A DNA stretch of 64,000 bases from Roseiarcus sp963787135 (GCA_963787135.1 CAWBBW010000046.1:52177-116176); one strand, 5' to 3'; counted from the stretch's first letter, positions 34,022-42,415 are shown. The notes: generated by a model not told the origin, from the letters alone. Numbers and translations are program-made.

Positions 34022-35926
34022 TCAGTGCTGGTCGAGCATGAACTGCCCGAAGAAGTCGGCGAGCGAGTCGTACGCGTCGAGCGGCAGCACATTCGCGACG
34101 TGCTGATCCGGACGGACGACGATCATCGCCCCCCTATCGCGGTCGATGCCGCGCAGGTCGAAGATATCCGGGCCGTTCTTGAGGTCGGGCGTGTAGGCCT
34201 TCTCATAGTCGACCAACCCGAACCGGCCTTTGGTCGGCACGAGCATCGACGGGAGTTCCTCGACCTTGAGGTCGCGATGCCCCTGCTGGAAGATCCCGCG
34301 CACGTCGATGACGCTGTCGATATCCGCGCCGCGCGGGGTGAACCGCCGGATCGGCGACCGCTCCGATCGCGCGAGGTGATCCGTGAGCGCGCGCAGCCTT
34401 TTTGCGCTCGCATCGGCAAAGGCGTAGATGCGCCACGCTCCATCGGCCCGAGCTGCATGGCCGAGTTGCACCGGCTTGGCGTCGACGAGGCGCACGACCG
34501 GCGCCGAATGGAAGCGCGTGCCGATCGTGAAGCCTTTGGCCCGCGCTTGGTGCGTCGCCTCGGCGGTCAGATAGGTCGCCGGCGGGTAATGCGTCCCGAC
34601 GCCGGCCGTGTAGCGGCCCGACATCACGAAATAAGCCTGCAGTTCCGCGGGATCGACACCCCCCAGTTCTGGGTGGTCCGGATTCTTCGGTGGCGAGGCC
34701 ATGATCTTCGACCATTCCTTGTCGAAGTCGATGAGGCCCTGCGCGATCGCGTGACGCTCGACCGAGTAGGTACGAAGCAGCTCCGGTTTGGCGCGCCCTT
34801 CGAGGACGGAAGCGAGTTTCCAGCCGAGGTTGTACGTGTCCTGCATGGAGACGTTCATGCCCTGGCCGGCCTTGGCGCTGTGCGTGTGGCAGGCGTCGCC
34901 GGCGATGAAGACCCGCGGCAGGCGAGACCCTTCCTCGTCTGCCGTCACGTTGTCGAAACGGTCAGTAACGCGCTGGCCCACCTGATAGACGGCGAACCAC
35001 ACCACGTTCCGCACGTCGAGCGTATACGGGCGGAGCACACGCTGCGCGGTCTGGATGACTTGGTCCTGCGTGGTGAGCCGGAACGCTTCGCGGTTCGTCG
35101 GGTCGATCTCGCCGAGATCGACATAGAGCCGCACCATGTAGCCACCCTCGCGCGGGATAAGCAGGATGTTCCCTTCGTCCGCCGATTGGATCGCTGCCTT
35201 CAGCCTGATGTCTGGGAAGTCGGTGACGGCGAGCATGTCGACGACGCCCCAGGCGTGGTTGGCGAAGTCGCCACGCGGCACGGCGCCGATTGCGTCCCGC
35301 ACGCGGCTGCGCGCGCCATCGCATCCGACAACATATTTCGCGCGGACCTTCTTCTCCGCCAGGGTCTTCACGTTCTCCAGCATCACAATGACGGGGTAAT
35401 CGCCCGCGGGCTCGACGGTCAGGGTAACGAACTCCCAGCCGTAATCGGGGATGAGCCGCGACGGCGATCTGTGCATGTAGTCTTCGAGGTAGCCGAGCAG
35501 GCGCGCTTGATTGACGATCACGTGCGGAAATTCGGACAGGCCATCGGCGGTATCCTGCACGCGCCCGGTTCGGACGATTTTCGATCGATCTTCGGGCGAC
35601 GGCCGCCAGAAGACCGTCTCGTTCACCCAGTAGGCTTCGCGGATGAGTTTGCCGCTCAGGCCGAAGGCGTCGAACATCTCGACTGTGCGGCAGGCGACCC
35701 CGTCCGCTTGACCGACCTGCAGAGGACCCTCGCGACGCTCGACGATGCGCGTCGCGATGCCGGGGAAGGCCGAGAGCTGCGCTGCCAGCAGCATCCCGGC
35801 CGGGCCGGCGCCGACGATGAGAACGTCTACGGCGTCGGGCAGGGCCGCCGGGCGCGCCACGGCGCCTGGGGCGGCCGCTTGTATGTCGGGATCACCCGGC
35901 GTGTAGCCGTTGAGGTAGAATTGCAT
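34022..35926 (-). CDS. FAD monooxygenase, 3-hydroxybenzoate 4-monooxygenase (MobA)-like
   Basis: 634 residues, near the 639 of Comamonas testosteroni MobA, which it follows closely (QADGVACRTVEMFDAFG, DTADGLSEFPHVIVNQAR, AGDACHTHSAKAGQGMN). FAD binding is by VDVLIVGAGPAGMLLAAQL near residue 33, the DG motif by YVVGCDGARSRVR, and the GD motif by VFIAGDACHTHSA; a thioredoxin-like C-terminal domain follows. MobA uses NADPH and O2 to make protocatechuate from 3-hydroxybenzoate. Phenol 2-monooxygenases have the same architecture, so substrate is probable rather than certain. A MarR-type palindrome lies 26 bp before the start. It forms an operon with the aromatic acid symporter. Confidence 0.86.
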   Translation of the reverse strand: MQFYLNGYTPGDPDIQAAAPGAVARPAALPDAVDVLIVGAGPAGMLLAAQLSAFPGIATRIVERREGPLQVGQADGVACRTVEMFDAFGLSGKLIREAYWVNETVFWRPSPEDRSKIVRTGRVQDTADGLSEFPHVIVNQARLLGYLEDYMHRSPSRLIPDYGWEFVTLTVEPAGDYPVIVMLENVKTLAEKKVRAKYVVGCDGARSRVRDAIGAVPRGDFANHAWGVVDMLAVTDFPDIRLKAAIQSADEGNILLIPREGGYMVRLYVDLGEIDPTNREAFRLTTQDQVIQTAQRVLRPYTLDVRNVVWFAVYQVGQRVTDRFDNVTADEEGSRLPRVFIAGDACHTHSAKAGQGMNVSMQDTYNLGWKLASVLEGRAKPELLRTYSVERHAIAQGLIDFDKEWSKIMASPPKNPDHPELGGVDPAELQAYFVMSGRYTAGVGTHYPPATYLTAEATHQARAKGFTIGTRFHSAPVVRLVDAKPVQLGHAARADGAWRIYAFADASAKRLRALTDHLARSERSPIRRFTPRGADIDSVIDVRGIFQQGHRDLKVEELPSMLVPTKGRFGLVDYEKAYTPDLKNGPDIFDLRGIDRDRGAMIVVRPDQHVANVLPLDAYDSLADFFGQFMLDQH

Positions 35927-35951
35927 TCTCTCGTCCTCCCAATTTTTTTAT

Positions 35952-35967
35952 TTGCATCACGATGCAA
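35952..35967. promoter_or_regulatory. 16-bp palindrome, MarR-type operator candidate
   Basis: TTGCATC-AC-GATGCAA, a perfect 7-bp inverted repeat 26-41 bp upstream of the monooxygenase start codon, within AT-rich sequence. Size and AT-ends resemble operators of MarR-family regulators of aromatic catabolism. No MarR gene is in the window. Confidence 0.55.
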
Positions 35968-36126
35968 TCGTACTCTCTCGTGCGGTTGGACGCCGCCGTG
36001 CCGCGTGAGTCAAGCGTTCGCATGCGAGGTCGGCGTAACCTGGTGGAGGCAACCGGCGAGCCGGCGCGTAGCGGCGACGCATGACGCGCGACATTGCGGC
36101 CGATTGCGCCTTCGGGATAGTGCAGC

Positions 36127-36216
36127 GAAGACAACGGTGGAAATTCTTGGGGAATTGCCACGCACGCCGAGCGGCAAGGTCCCAAGATTCAGACTTCGCG
36201 ACGCATCTGAAGAAAC
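36127..36216 (+). pseudogene. C-terminal remnant of an acyl-CoA ligase
   Basis: About 28 codons read TTVEILGELPRTPSGKVPR and then FRLRDASEE, the exact C-terminal signature of ANL-family CoA ligases with the catalytic Lys of SGK. Nothing ligase-like precedes it in any frame. It sits 70 bp upstream of badI on the same strand. In R. palustris the cyclohexanecarboxylate-CoA ligase gene aliA is close to badI, so this may be the remains of an aliA-like gene. Confidence 0.6.
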
Positions 36217-36287
36217 CAAACGATCAGCGGGAAGCGCCCCTCACGGGCTCGCTTCTCCAAAACCATGCCACCTAAGAAAGGTATTCC

Positions 36288-37076
36288 ATGACGACCTATC
36301 AGGACATCCTGTACGAAGTTCGGCCCGTCGGCGTTGCGCGGATTACGATCAACCGGCCCGCGAGCTACAACGCGTTTCGCGGTCAGACGGTCGACGAATT
36401 GATTGACGCGTTCCAGCGCGCGGGTTGGGATCGCGAGATCGCCGTCATCGTACTCACCGGCGCGGGCGACAAGGCGTTCTGCACTGGCGGCGATCAGGGC
36501 GCTCATGACGGTCAGTACGACGGCCGCGGCACGATCGGCCTTCCCATCGACGAATTGCAGAGCCTGATCCGCGATGTACCCAAGCCCGTCATCGCTCGCG
36601 TCAACGGTTTTGCGATCGGCGGCGGCAATGTCCTGGCGACATTGTGCGATCTCACCATCGCGTCCGACAAAGCGCAATTCGCTCAGGTCGGTCCCAAGGT
36701 CGGCTCGGTCGATCCCGGTTTCGGCACCGCCTATCTCGCGCGCGTCGTCGGGGAAAAGAAAGCCCGAGAAATCTGGTATCTGAACAAACGCTACACGGCC
36801 GGCGAAGCCTTGCAGATGGGCCTCGTCAACGCGGTCGTGCCGCATGACGAACTCGACGCGGAAGTCGATCGCTGGTGCGCCGAATTGATTGAGCGCAGCC
36901 CCACGGCCATCGCTCTGGCCAAGCGTTCGTTCAACGCCGACACCGAAAGCATTCGCGGCATATCGAGCATGGGGATGCAGGCGCTGAGCCTCTACTACGA
37001 CACCGACGAATCCAGGGAGGGCGGCATCGCCTTCCGCGAAAAGCGCAAGCCTAATTTCCGCAAATTCGGAAGGTGA
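36288..37076 (+). CDS. badI: 2-ketocyclohexanecarboxyl-CoA hydrolase
   Basis: 262-residue crotonase-family ring-cleaving hydrolase. The stretches NRPASYNAFRGQTVDELI, GAGDKAFCTGGDQGAHDG, YDGRGTIGLP, RDVPKPVIARVNGFAIGGGN, QVGPKVGSVDPGFGTA and YYDTDESREGG follow R. palustris BadI almost residue by residue (SVDPG and the MenB-like active site included). BadI hydrolyses 2-ketocyclohexane-1-carboxyl-CoA to pimelyl-CoA, the ring-opening step of the benzoyl-CoA and cyclohexanecarboxylate pathways. It is transcribed alone on the plus strand, away from the BadH- and BadK-like genes at 11.6-13.1 kb. AAAGG six bases before the ATG supports the start. Confidence 0.93.
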   Translation: MTTYQDILYEVRPVGVARITINRPASYNAFRGQTVDELIDAFQRAGWDREIAVIVLTGAGDKAFCTGGDQGAHDGQYDGRGTIGLPIDELQSLIRDVPKPVIARVNGFAIGGGNVLATLCDLTIASDKAQFAQVGPKVGSVDPGFGTAYLARVVGEKKAREIWYLNKRYTAGEALQMGLVNAVVPHDELDAEVDRWCAELIERSPTAIALAKRSFNADTESIRGISSMGMQALSLYYDTDESREGGIAFREKRKPNFRKFGR

Positions 37077-37289
37077 GAGCGCTGCCGAGGAGGAGGCCGC
37101 GGCGATGAATTTTCGATCAAGTCCTTGACTGTCATCCCCGCATCGCGCACGGGCGGCCGCGCCAGCGCGCCGAGCACGGCCCATTGCTAAGTCGTCCTTC
37201 CCGGTTCAATCATGAACCGCAATCAGCGCGGCTTACAAACCTCAAGAGTTGGAGCGGCTGGGACGAAGCACCCAAATGCCCGTCTCATA

Positions 37290-37700
37290 TTAGGAGTGCG
37301 AACCGCTTTCGTACCTTTCGATCCATGCGATCGAGCCTGTCTTGATCCACTCTCTAGCCTCGGATTCGCTTTTGAATCCGTCGACTACGGGCTGTCTCCC
37401 TCCTGGAAGGGCGAGACGAACCGACCACTCGCCGTCGTTCGTTTCGATCGGCTTGAAAACGGCCTTGAGCGTGGATCTGTCCCTGGTCCCATTATGGGGA
37501 CGGGCGTTTGTCTTTCCTGAGCTCTCCAGGATGATGCCCTTGGATGGCAGACCGACGGACTTGTCGGGCGCGGCTTTCAGCGAAGCTTCGTCGAGCTTGA
37601 ATACATCCGCGACGACCTTGATCGCCTCCTGCTCGGAATCCGCCAGAAGATAGGCGCCATTGCCGAGCCTAGCGCCCCGAACACGATACACTTCGCCCAT
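37290..37700 (-). CDS. Hypothetical protein, two-part small soluble protein
   Basis: 136 residues from an ATG with GGGGGAG six bases upstream; the longer open frame is rejected. N-terminal half VYRVRGARLGNGAYLLADSE may be an alpha/beta domain; the C-terminal half (EWSVRLALPGGRQPVVDGF, SESEAREWI) looks like a short repeat-type domain in which an acidic helix follows a beta-hairpin. No signal peptide or membrane segment. I do not recognise a family. Convergent with badI. Confidence 0.6.
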   Translation of the reverse strand: MGEVYRVRGARLGNGAYLLADSEQEAIKVVADVFKLDEASLKAAPDKSVGLPSKGIILESSGKTNARPHNGTRDRSTLKAVFKPIETNDGEWSVRLALPGGRQPVVDGFKSESEAREWIKTGSIAWIERYESGSHS

Positions 37701-38278
37701 TATGGCTCCCCCGCATCCAGCATCTACGTTGAAGGCCGAAAAATCGCCAAATCTATGGTGTAGGGTGCAGCTTCGTGATGGTGAGGCGCCTGCCCGCGGT
37801 CGTTGGCGCGCCCCCAAGGACGAATTGAGGGGAAACAGTGGAGGCGCAGTATGCAACTCGGCCCTTCGTTGAAAATGCGCGAACCGAACGGACGATCAAC
37901 GTCGAGCAGGGAGCTCCGGCTTGGCGAGAGGCGCGAGCGTCGACTTGCGATCGTCGACTTGCTTGTCACCAGGACCGGCCTCTCGATCCCTGCTGACAGG
38001 GAACAGGGGCGCCGCTCGCTCCTTGAGGATAATCCGACCTCGGGGTGAGCAACACCTGGCCGCTGACTCGGCCCGGACGGAAGGTGCCGATCCGGGGCCG
38101 CCAAGGTGACGCCCACTTTCTTCAGGTGGCGAGCGACCGAACCGGGCGGTTCGGCCGTACATCCGGGCCTAGTTGAATAATTCACAGGACGGTGCTGAAA
38201 TGGCGCGCGCGGTCTGCAAGAGCGCCAAGCGGCCCAGAGGGGTTAATCTTCAAAGACCCCGCAACAGGAGGAAGCACC
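37701..38278. other. Intergenic region with palindrome
   Basis: 578 bp without a gene that I can support. It contains a TCCCTG-CTGA-CAGGGA palindrome at 37988-38003, the same core as the longer one at 40858-40883. The sequence before 38170 has several open frames in both directions, none with a recognisable family. AGGAGG before 38279 serves the next gene. Confidence 0.45.
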
Positions 38279-38569
38279 ATGCCAACCTATGTCACCCTTT
38301 CCCACTTCACCGAGCAAGGAATCAAGAGCATCAAGGACACGGTCAAGCGATCTGAGGCGTTCAAGAAGGCGGCGAAGGAAGCCGGAATTACCGTCAAGGA
38401 AATCCTCTGGACGCACGGGGAACATGATCTCGTCACGGTCGTGGAAGGTCCGGAAGAAGCGGTCGCCGCGCTAGGCTTGGGCGTCGCCAAATTGGGCAAT
38501 ATCACCTCGCAGACCCTCCGCGCCTTCACCGCGGCCGAAATGGAAAAGATTCTGACGAAGGTCTCCTAG
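38279..38569 (+). CDS. GYD domain-containing protein
   Basis: 96 residues of the GYD family, small ferredoxin-like-fold proteins named for a Gly-Tyr-Asp motif; here MPTYVTLSHFTEQGIKSIKD starts it, and GEHDLVTVVEGPEEAVAALG holds the equivalent of the GYD motif as GEHD. Start chosen at 38279 because CAGGAGGAAG lies before it. Function of the family is unknown. No operon partner. Confidence 0.82.
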   Translation: MPTYVTLSHFTEQGIKSIKDTVKRSEAFKKAAKEAGITVKEILWTHGEHDLVTVVEGPEEAVAALGLGVAKLGNITSQTLRAFTAAEMEKILTKVS

Positions 38570-38620
38570 CGGCCCAACGAAGCGGCCGCCGATTGCTTCG
38601 GGCGGCCGGTCGCCCTGCGT

Positions 38621-38845
38621 TTACGCGGAAACGCCGACCTTCCCCAACGAGGCCTCGTACGCCACCCACACTCGTTTTCCCGCCGCGATCGTGCGATCCA
38701 TGGTGCCCCGCTTCGAGAGGTAGAGTTCGAGCTGTCGCCAGGTCGCCGCGTCGGGAAGGTCGCGATCGCCGCGCACGTCCCGCACGAAATCGCCGGTCGG
38801 ATCGTCACCCGCCGGGCAGGTCTTGATGTAGGCGACAAACGACAT
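38621..38845 (-). CDS. YozE SAM-like domain protein
   Basis: 74 residues. Pattern FVAYIKTCPAGDDPTGDFVRD followed by LPDAATWRQLELYLSKRG and an aromatic VWVAYEA fits the short YozE/SAM-like helical domain (F-x-x-Y-hydrophobic, D-P-x-G-D-F-x-R-D). AGGAG stands before the ATG. Function unknown; convergent with the GYD gene. Confidence 0.65.
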   Translation of the reverse strand: MSFVAYIKTCPAGDDPTGDFVRDVRGDRDLPDAATWRQLELYLSKRGTMDRTIAAGKRVWVAYEASLGKVGVSA

Positions 38846-38951
38846 GGCTCACTCCTGCGGTTTTCTCTGCGCAGGATAGCGTGATTCGGTTCATTTCGTC
38901 ATTTCGAGCCTGTGGCAGGCGACGGCCGGGCGCCGGCCGCCGCCCAAGCCC

Positions 38952-39206
38952 TTACTGCCCGTAGTAGTGATGATGGTACGGATGATAGACGTAGTGGCGG
39001 TGATAGTACCTGTGGTTGGTCATCGAGTTTCCGATGGCCGCGCCGCCCACGCCGCCGACGACCGCGCCGACCGGGCCGCCGACCACGCCACCGACGACGG
39101 CGCCGCTGACCGCTCCGCCAACCGTGCCGGTTTCGTCAGCAAAGGCGAATTGCGTCGAGGCGCAGATGAGCAGCGCCGTTGAAAGACCGAGAATTGCTTT
39201 GGACAT
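38952..39206 (-). CDS. Small secreted glycine-zipper protein with His/Tyr-rich tail
   Basis: 84 residues from the ATG at 39206 (GAGGAG upstream). Signal peptide AILGLSTALLICASTQFAFA, then a glycine-zipper (GGAVSGAVVGGVVGGPVG, AVVGGVGGAAIG) of the kind that inserts in membranes, and a tail of about 20 residues made almost only of His and Tyr. Such proteins are common and uncharacterised in Hyphomicrobiales; metal binding by the tail is a guess. Confidence 0.75.
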   Translation of the reverse strand: MSKAILGLSTALLICASTQFAFADETGTVGGAVSGAVVGGVVGGPVGAVVGGVGGAAIGNSMTNHRYYHRHYVYHPYHHHYYGQ

Positions 39207-39593
39207 TTGGAACTCCTCGAGTTCGGGCAAACGATGCGAATGTGAATTGTCGCCCGCAGGACAACGCCTACGGCTGATTGAAGTTCCCCGGTCGCTCGAC
39301 CCTCGCGGCTTTGTCTCTGGTTTTGTTCAACATTCAGGCGCCGCGCCGGATACGGATCTTTCGGTGCGGCGCCCGCGGTCGCCCGGTCGATTGACGCCGC
39401 AAGCGTGGAACGATCGGGTGGCTCACGCGTTTCATCGGTCGCCGCGGCGCTGACGCCGCGGCCGGGGCGAGCGGGCAGACAATCCGCGATCGTTTCGGGA
39501 ACAGGCGCTGGGCGCGATCGGAGCGCGGGCTGATTGTCTCGCACCGCTTCGGCAGGGACGAGCCTGCCGGCAAAAACGACGAGGGCTGAAGTC
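39207..39593. other. Intergenic region, no feature seen
   Basis: 387 bp between the divergent glycine-zipper gene and the small gene at 39594. Open frames here look like shadows with no family signal, and I see no strong hairpin or repeat. Confidence 0.35.
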
Positions 39594-39833
39594 ATGGTGG
39601 ACATGGTTGGAATGATCGAACCGGCGCTCAATCGTGAGATTGCGCGGCTGAGCGCCAAGCGCGAGCGCTGGCTCATGAGGTCGCAGAACGACATCGGACT
39701 GGGGGTCGCGCTCAATTCGCGCATCGGGGTGATGGGCATCGAGATCGACGAGGCGAAGGAAGCGATCCTGGCCGACGATCCGGCCCGCGCGGTGCGGGCG
39801 CTTTTTGCGCTGCGCCGTTACGACGACGCATGA
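39594..39833 (+). CDS. Hypothetical small helical protein
   Basis: 79 residues, highly charged and mostly helical by composition (NREIARLSAKRERWLMRSQN; EAILADDPARAVRALFAL). No signal peptide or cysteine. ATGs at 39594 and 39603 are possible; GAGGG lies 13 bases before the first. Codon use is like its neighbours. Not recognised. Confidence 0.5.
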   Translation: MVDMVGMIEPALNREIARLSAKRERWLMRSQNDIGLGVALNSRIGVMGIEIDEAKEAILADDPARAVRALFALRRYDDA

Positions 39834-39901
39834 GGGAAACCGTAGCTCGCCGGCGGGCTGGAATCAGGCCGTCGGGCGAGGCGCAAGCTTCACGGAGGCC
39901 C

Positions 39902-39921
39902 CCCGATCCTCACGGATCGGG
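39902..39921. terminator. Hairpin without T-tract
   Basis: CCCGATCC-TCAC-GGATCGGG, a perfect 8-bp stem 68 bp after the small gene at 39594-39833. No T-run follows on either strand, so termination is uncertain. Confidence 0.35.
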
Positions 39922-39965
39922 CCTCACCAACAGCCGTTTCGCCGCCTAATTAAGCTCGACCTGTC

Positions 39966-40046
39966 TCAGCTCGGATAGCTCTTGTCGAGATAGAAGACGA
40001 GCGCCAGAATTCCGAGGATCACAATCGCAGCAGGGATTACCAACAT
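39966..40046 (-). CDS. 26-residue single-helix membrane microprotein
   Basis: ATG at 40046 is preceded by GGGAGGC six bases upstream, and encodes MLVIPAAIVILGILALVFYL followed by DKSYPS and a stop. It is one hydrophobic helix with a short polar tail. It stands alone in a 300-bp space otherwise empty. The strong ribosome site and clean helix are the only evidence. Confidence 0.5.
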   Translation of the reverse strand: MLVIPAAIVILGILALVFYLDKSYPS

Positions 40047-40140
40047 CGCTGCCTCCCGAAAACACCGTACCGGGACGGCGCGCCATCACGGCACGGGGTC
40101 GGCATCATAGAGGATCCGGCGCTTGCTGGCTACGATGACG

Positions 40141-40743
40141 TCACTTCGCTCGCCACTCGATCGCCCGTCGCTGCGCCTCGGCGATTTCAGCCGGCGTCAT
40201 GCCGGCGGAAAGTTTGCTGCGCTCTTTGGTCACGAGAGCGTGGACGTAGGCGTTTTCCGCCCGCTCGGCGGCGAGGCTCAGCCACATGCGCGCCGCGATC
40301 GGATCCGGCTCCAGGCCCGACGCGCCCTTGGCGTACATCATCCCGAGCCTGAACTGGGCGTTGAAGACCCCTTTGTCCGCCGCTTTGCGGAGCCAGGCCA
40401 CGGCCTGACCGGCGTCCTGCGACGCGCCGGAGCGATCGAGAGACATCACCCCTAGGACGAACTCAGCCTCGGCGTCGCCGCGCTCCGCCGCCTTGCGGTA
40501 CCAGGCGACGGCCTGTCTGGGATCCTGCTCCACGCCCTGGCCGAGAGCGTACATACGCCCGAGATGGAACTCGGCCTTCGCGTCCCCGGCATCGGCCAGC
40601 GGGCGCAGGAGCCGCATGGCGGCAGCGAAGTCGCCCTGCCGGTAAGCGGCCACGCCGTCCTCGAGCGGGTCCGCGGACGCGAGCCCAATGAGCGCGAGCG
40701 CCAGACATCCGCCGATTTGGAGCGCCGTTGTCCGCCGCTGCAT
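40141..40743 (-). CDS. Exported Sel1-repeat (TPR-like) protein
   Basis: 200 residues with a signal peptide (LALALIGLASA) and about four Sel1-like repeats: KAEFHLGRMYALGQGVEQD, AEAEFVLGVMSLDR, FNAQFRLGMMYAKG and the final ARMWLSLAAE. These helical repeats mediate protein contacts in the periplasm. Ends in EAQRRAIEWRAK. No partner gene nearby. Confidence 0.8.
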   Translation of the reverse strand: MQRRTTALQIGGCLALALIGLASADPLEDGVAAYRQGDFAAAMRLLRPLADAGDAKAEFHLGRMYALGQGVEQDPRQAVAWYRKAAERGDAEAEFVLGVMSLDRSGASQDAGQAVAWLRKAADKGVFNAQFRLGMMYAKGASGLEPDPIAARMWLSLAAERAENAYVHALVTKERSKLSAGMTPAEIAEAQRRAIEWRAK

Positions 40744-40857
40744 GGCTCGCCCGGAATGACCGCTGCGTCATTTCTTACCTGCTCGCCGCGGCGCTGGCCA
40801 ATGGGAAGCCGCGAGAATCGCCAATGAAGTTGTTGGCCGGCCGTGGCCGCGCTCCCT

Positions 40858-40883
40858 GTTTCTCCCTGCTAACAGGGAGAAAC
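40858..40883. repeat. Perfect 11-bp inverted repeat
   Basis: GTTTCTCCCTG-CTAA-CAGGGAGAAAC. The core TCCCTG-CTRA-CAGGGA is shared with 37988-38003, so it is probably one of a dispersed palindromic family. It lies in the 482-bp space 40744-41225, which holds no gene that I can support. Confidence 0.65.
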
Positions 40884-41168
40884 AACGAAGAGTTGCGCGA
40901 TCGAGCTAAACATTATCCGCGAAAGACTGCTTATTTGCAGCGGCTTCATTGAAATTCTTCATGCTGCGCTTTGGATAAGTGGCAGCGGGATAACAGGGCC
41001 ATGATTCGCGGTTATCAGGATGAGAACAGGCGGGCGCAGCCAACTGTGGACTGAAGCTGACGCTCAACATTTGCCACAGTCCTGAGCGGTGTCGACGGTC
41101 AGGCCTGTCCGGCACGAAGCCTTCGGCCGGTAAGCGAAAGCGGCCAATCTCCCCGCCCCTCACCCCGG

Positions 41169-41194
41169 CCCTCTCCCCGCAAGCGGGGCGAGGG
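41169..41194. repeat. C/G-rich stem-loop repeat
   Basis: CCCTCTCCCCGC-AA-GCGGGGCGAGGG, an imperfect 12-bp stem (one C:T type mismatch) just downstream of the PsiF-like gene. Its composition resembles the larger fold-back element at 44198-44274. It may also act as a terminator for the gene at 41226, though no T-run follows. Confidence 0.5.
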
Positions 41195-41225
41195 GGCGCT
41201 AGGGGCCCCGCCGCCCTGCTCTTCT

Positions 41226-41783
41226 TTATTGCGGCTCGGTCGCCTTCTTGCCGATCCGGCTCTTGGACGCGCGGTCGCCGGCGGCGTTCGCGTCGGCCTC
41301 GCACATATAGGCGCCCTGCTTGGTCGTCCCGTAGCTGCGCGTGCCCGCCATGTGATAGATGTGCGACTTGGTGTTGACCCAGACCACAGTGTCGGACGGG
41401 CAACGGGCCTTGGCTTCGGCTTCCGTGGTGAACTCTCCGGCGCCGGTCGCGCGGGCGGCGGGATGCGTGGTCATCGGCGCTGGCTTCGGCAACGCCGCCT
41501 GGACGGGGGCGGGCGCAGGCGCAGGCGCTGGAACCGCGACAGGGGCCGGCGCCGGCGCAGCCATAGGCGCTGCGGCCGGAGCGGAGGCCTTCTGTACGCG
41601 GCACGACTTGAGGAACTCCTGCCACGTCTGGCCGTTGGTCGTGCCCGCCGCCTTGGCGGCCTTCCAATCGTCGCCGCACTCCTTCATCACGCTTTCCGCG
41701 CGCGCGGGCGCGGTCGCCGCCAGGCCAAAAGCGGCGGCGACGAGAAAAGCCGAGAACGCGACCTTCAACGTTTGATATTTCAT
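41226..41783 (-). CDS. Exported protein with PsiF-like N-terminus and Pro/Ala linker
   Basis: 185 residues from ATG 41783. Signal peptide (AFLVAAAFGLAATAPARA), then a PsiF-like motif, KECGDDWKAAKAAGTTNGQ with TWQEFLKSCR, two cysteines. A 40-residue Ala-Pro linker follows, and a C-terminal domain (EAEAKARCPSDTVVWVN, HIYHMAGTRSYGTTKQGAYM, CEADA) that occurs widely in Hyphomicrobiales next to such motifs. The two C-terminal cysteines may form a disulfide. Function unknown. Confidence 0.75.
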   Translation of the reverse strand: MKYQTLKVAFSAFLVAAAFGLAATAPARAESVMKECGDDWKAAKAAGTTNGQTWQEFLKSCRVQKASAPAAAPMAAPAPAPVAVPAPAPAPAPVQAALPKPAPMTTHPAARATGAGEFTTEAEAKARCPSDTVVWVNTKSHIYHMAGTRSYGTTKQGAYMCEADANAAGDRASKSRIGKKATEPQ

Positions 41784-41977
41784 GTCTGCTCCCCTCCGGG
41801 CGTCGTTTCGCTCGACAGTCCGAGCGTTGTTGTTCTTCATCCCGGTGTTCGCGTGAACCCGCTATGAACGTGTCATCATGATGCTTTGCGCCGAGCGGTC
41901 AAGTCTCGGGAAGAATGCCTACGACAAGAGGCCACTAGACGGCCGGCCGAGCGCGGGGATACAGCCAGACAGCACAG

Positions 41978-42415
41978 CTATCTGAGTGCCTTACCGACGA
42001 AAAAGCCGAGCAAAGTCTTCGCCGTATCTCTTACAATCATCGTAGTGTTCCTCATAACAATGGCCGCATAGAAGCAAGCCAGCATTAGGAGAAAAAGCCC
42101 GACATAAAACGCGTCGACAATTGTCTCCGGTAGTTGCTGACCACCGGACGTCGACGGCGATGATGACTGAGCAGCTGCACTCGAAATAAACCCAAAATTC
42201 AGATCATTTAGGCTGAACAGACTGAAATTTGATCGAATACCAAGAGCTTGAAACAAAAAAGCAAGAAACGCCGCGAGGACAAAGCCGTAAACAACACCCC
42301 TACTCGCCCGAAACTTCTCGGAGAAACTAAGTTCGTTGTAAGCCTCATTAAATTCTCTCTCAGCTGCCTCGTATCGGCCATATGCGCTTGGCCCAACGCT
42401 AAAGCCTGTCGTCAT
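41978..42415 (-). CDS. Hypothetical membrane protein, two helices
   Basis: 145 residues. N-terminal soluble helix (YEAAEREFNEAYNELSFSEK), first membrane span GVVYGFVLAAFLAFLFQALG, a Ser-rich loop and second span DAFYVGLFLLMLACFYAAIV. Base composition is clearly lower in GC than the neighbours, including many ATA/ATT codons, which suggests acquisition from elsewhere. No recognised family. Confidence 0.6.
   Translation of the reverse strand: MTTGFSVGPSAYGRYEAAEREFNEAYNELSFSEKFRASRGVVYGFVLAAFLAFLFQALGIRSNFSLFSLNDLNFGFISSAAAQSSSPSTSGGQQLPETIVDAFYVGLFLLMLACFYAAIVMRNTTMIVRDTAKTLLGFFVGKALR

Noticed and set aside
33998..36406. 802-residue open frame on the plus strand
   Set aside because: It is antisense to the MobA-like monooxygenase, whose family motifs are unambiguous. 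Only its last ~28 codons before 36216 resemble a protein (CoA ligase remnant), annotated separately.
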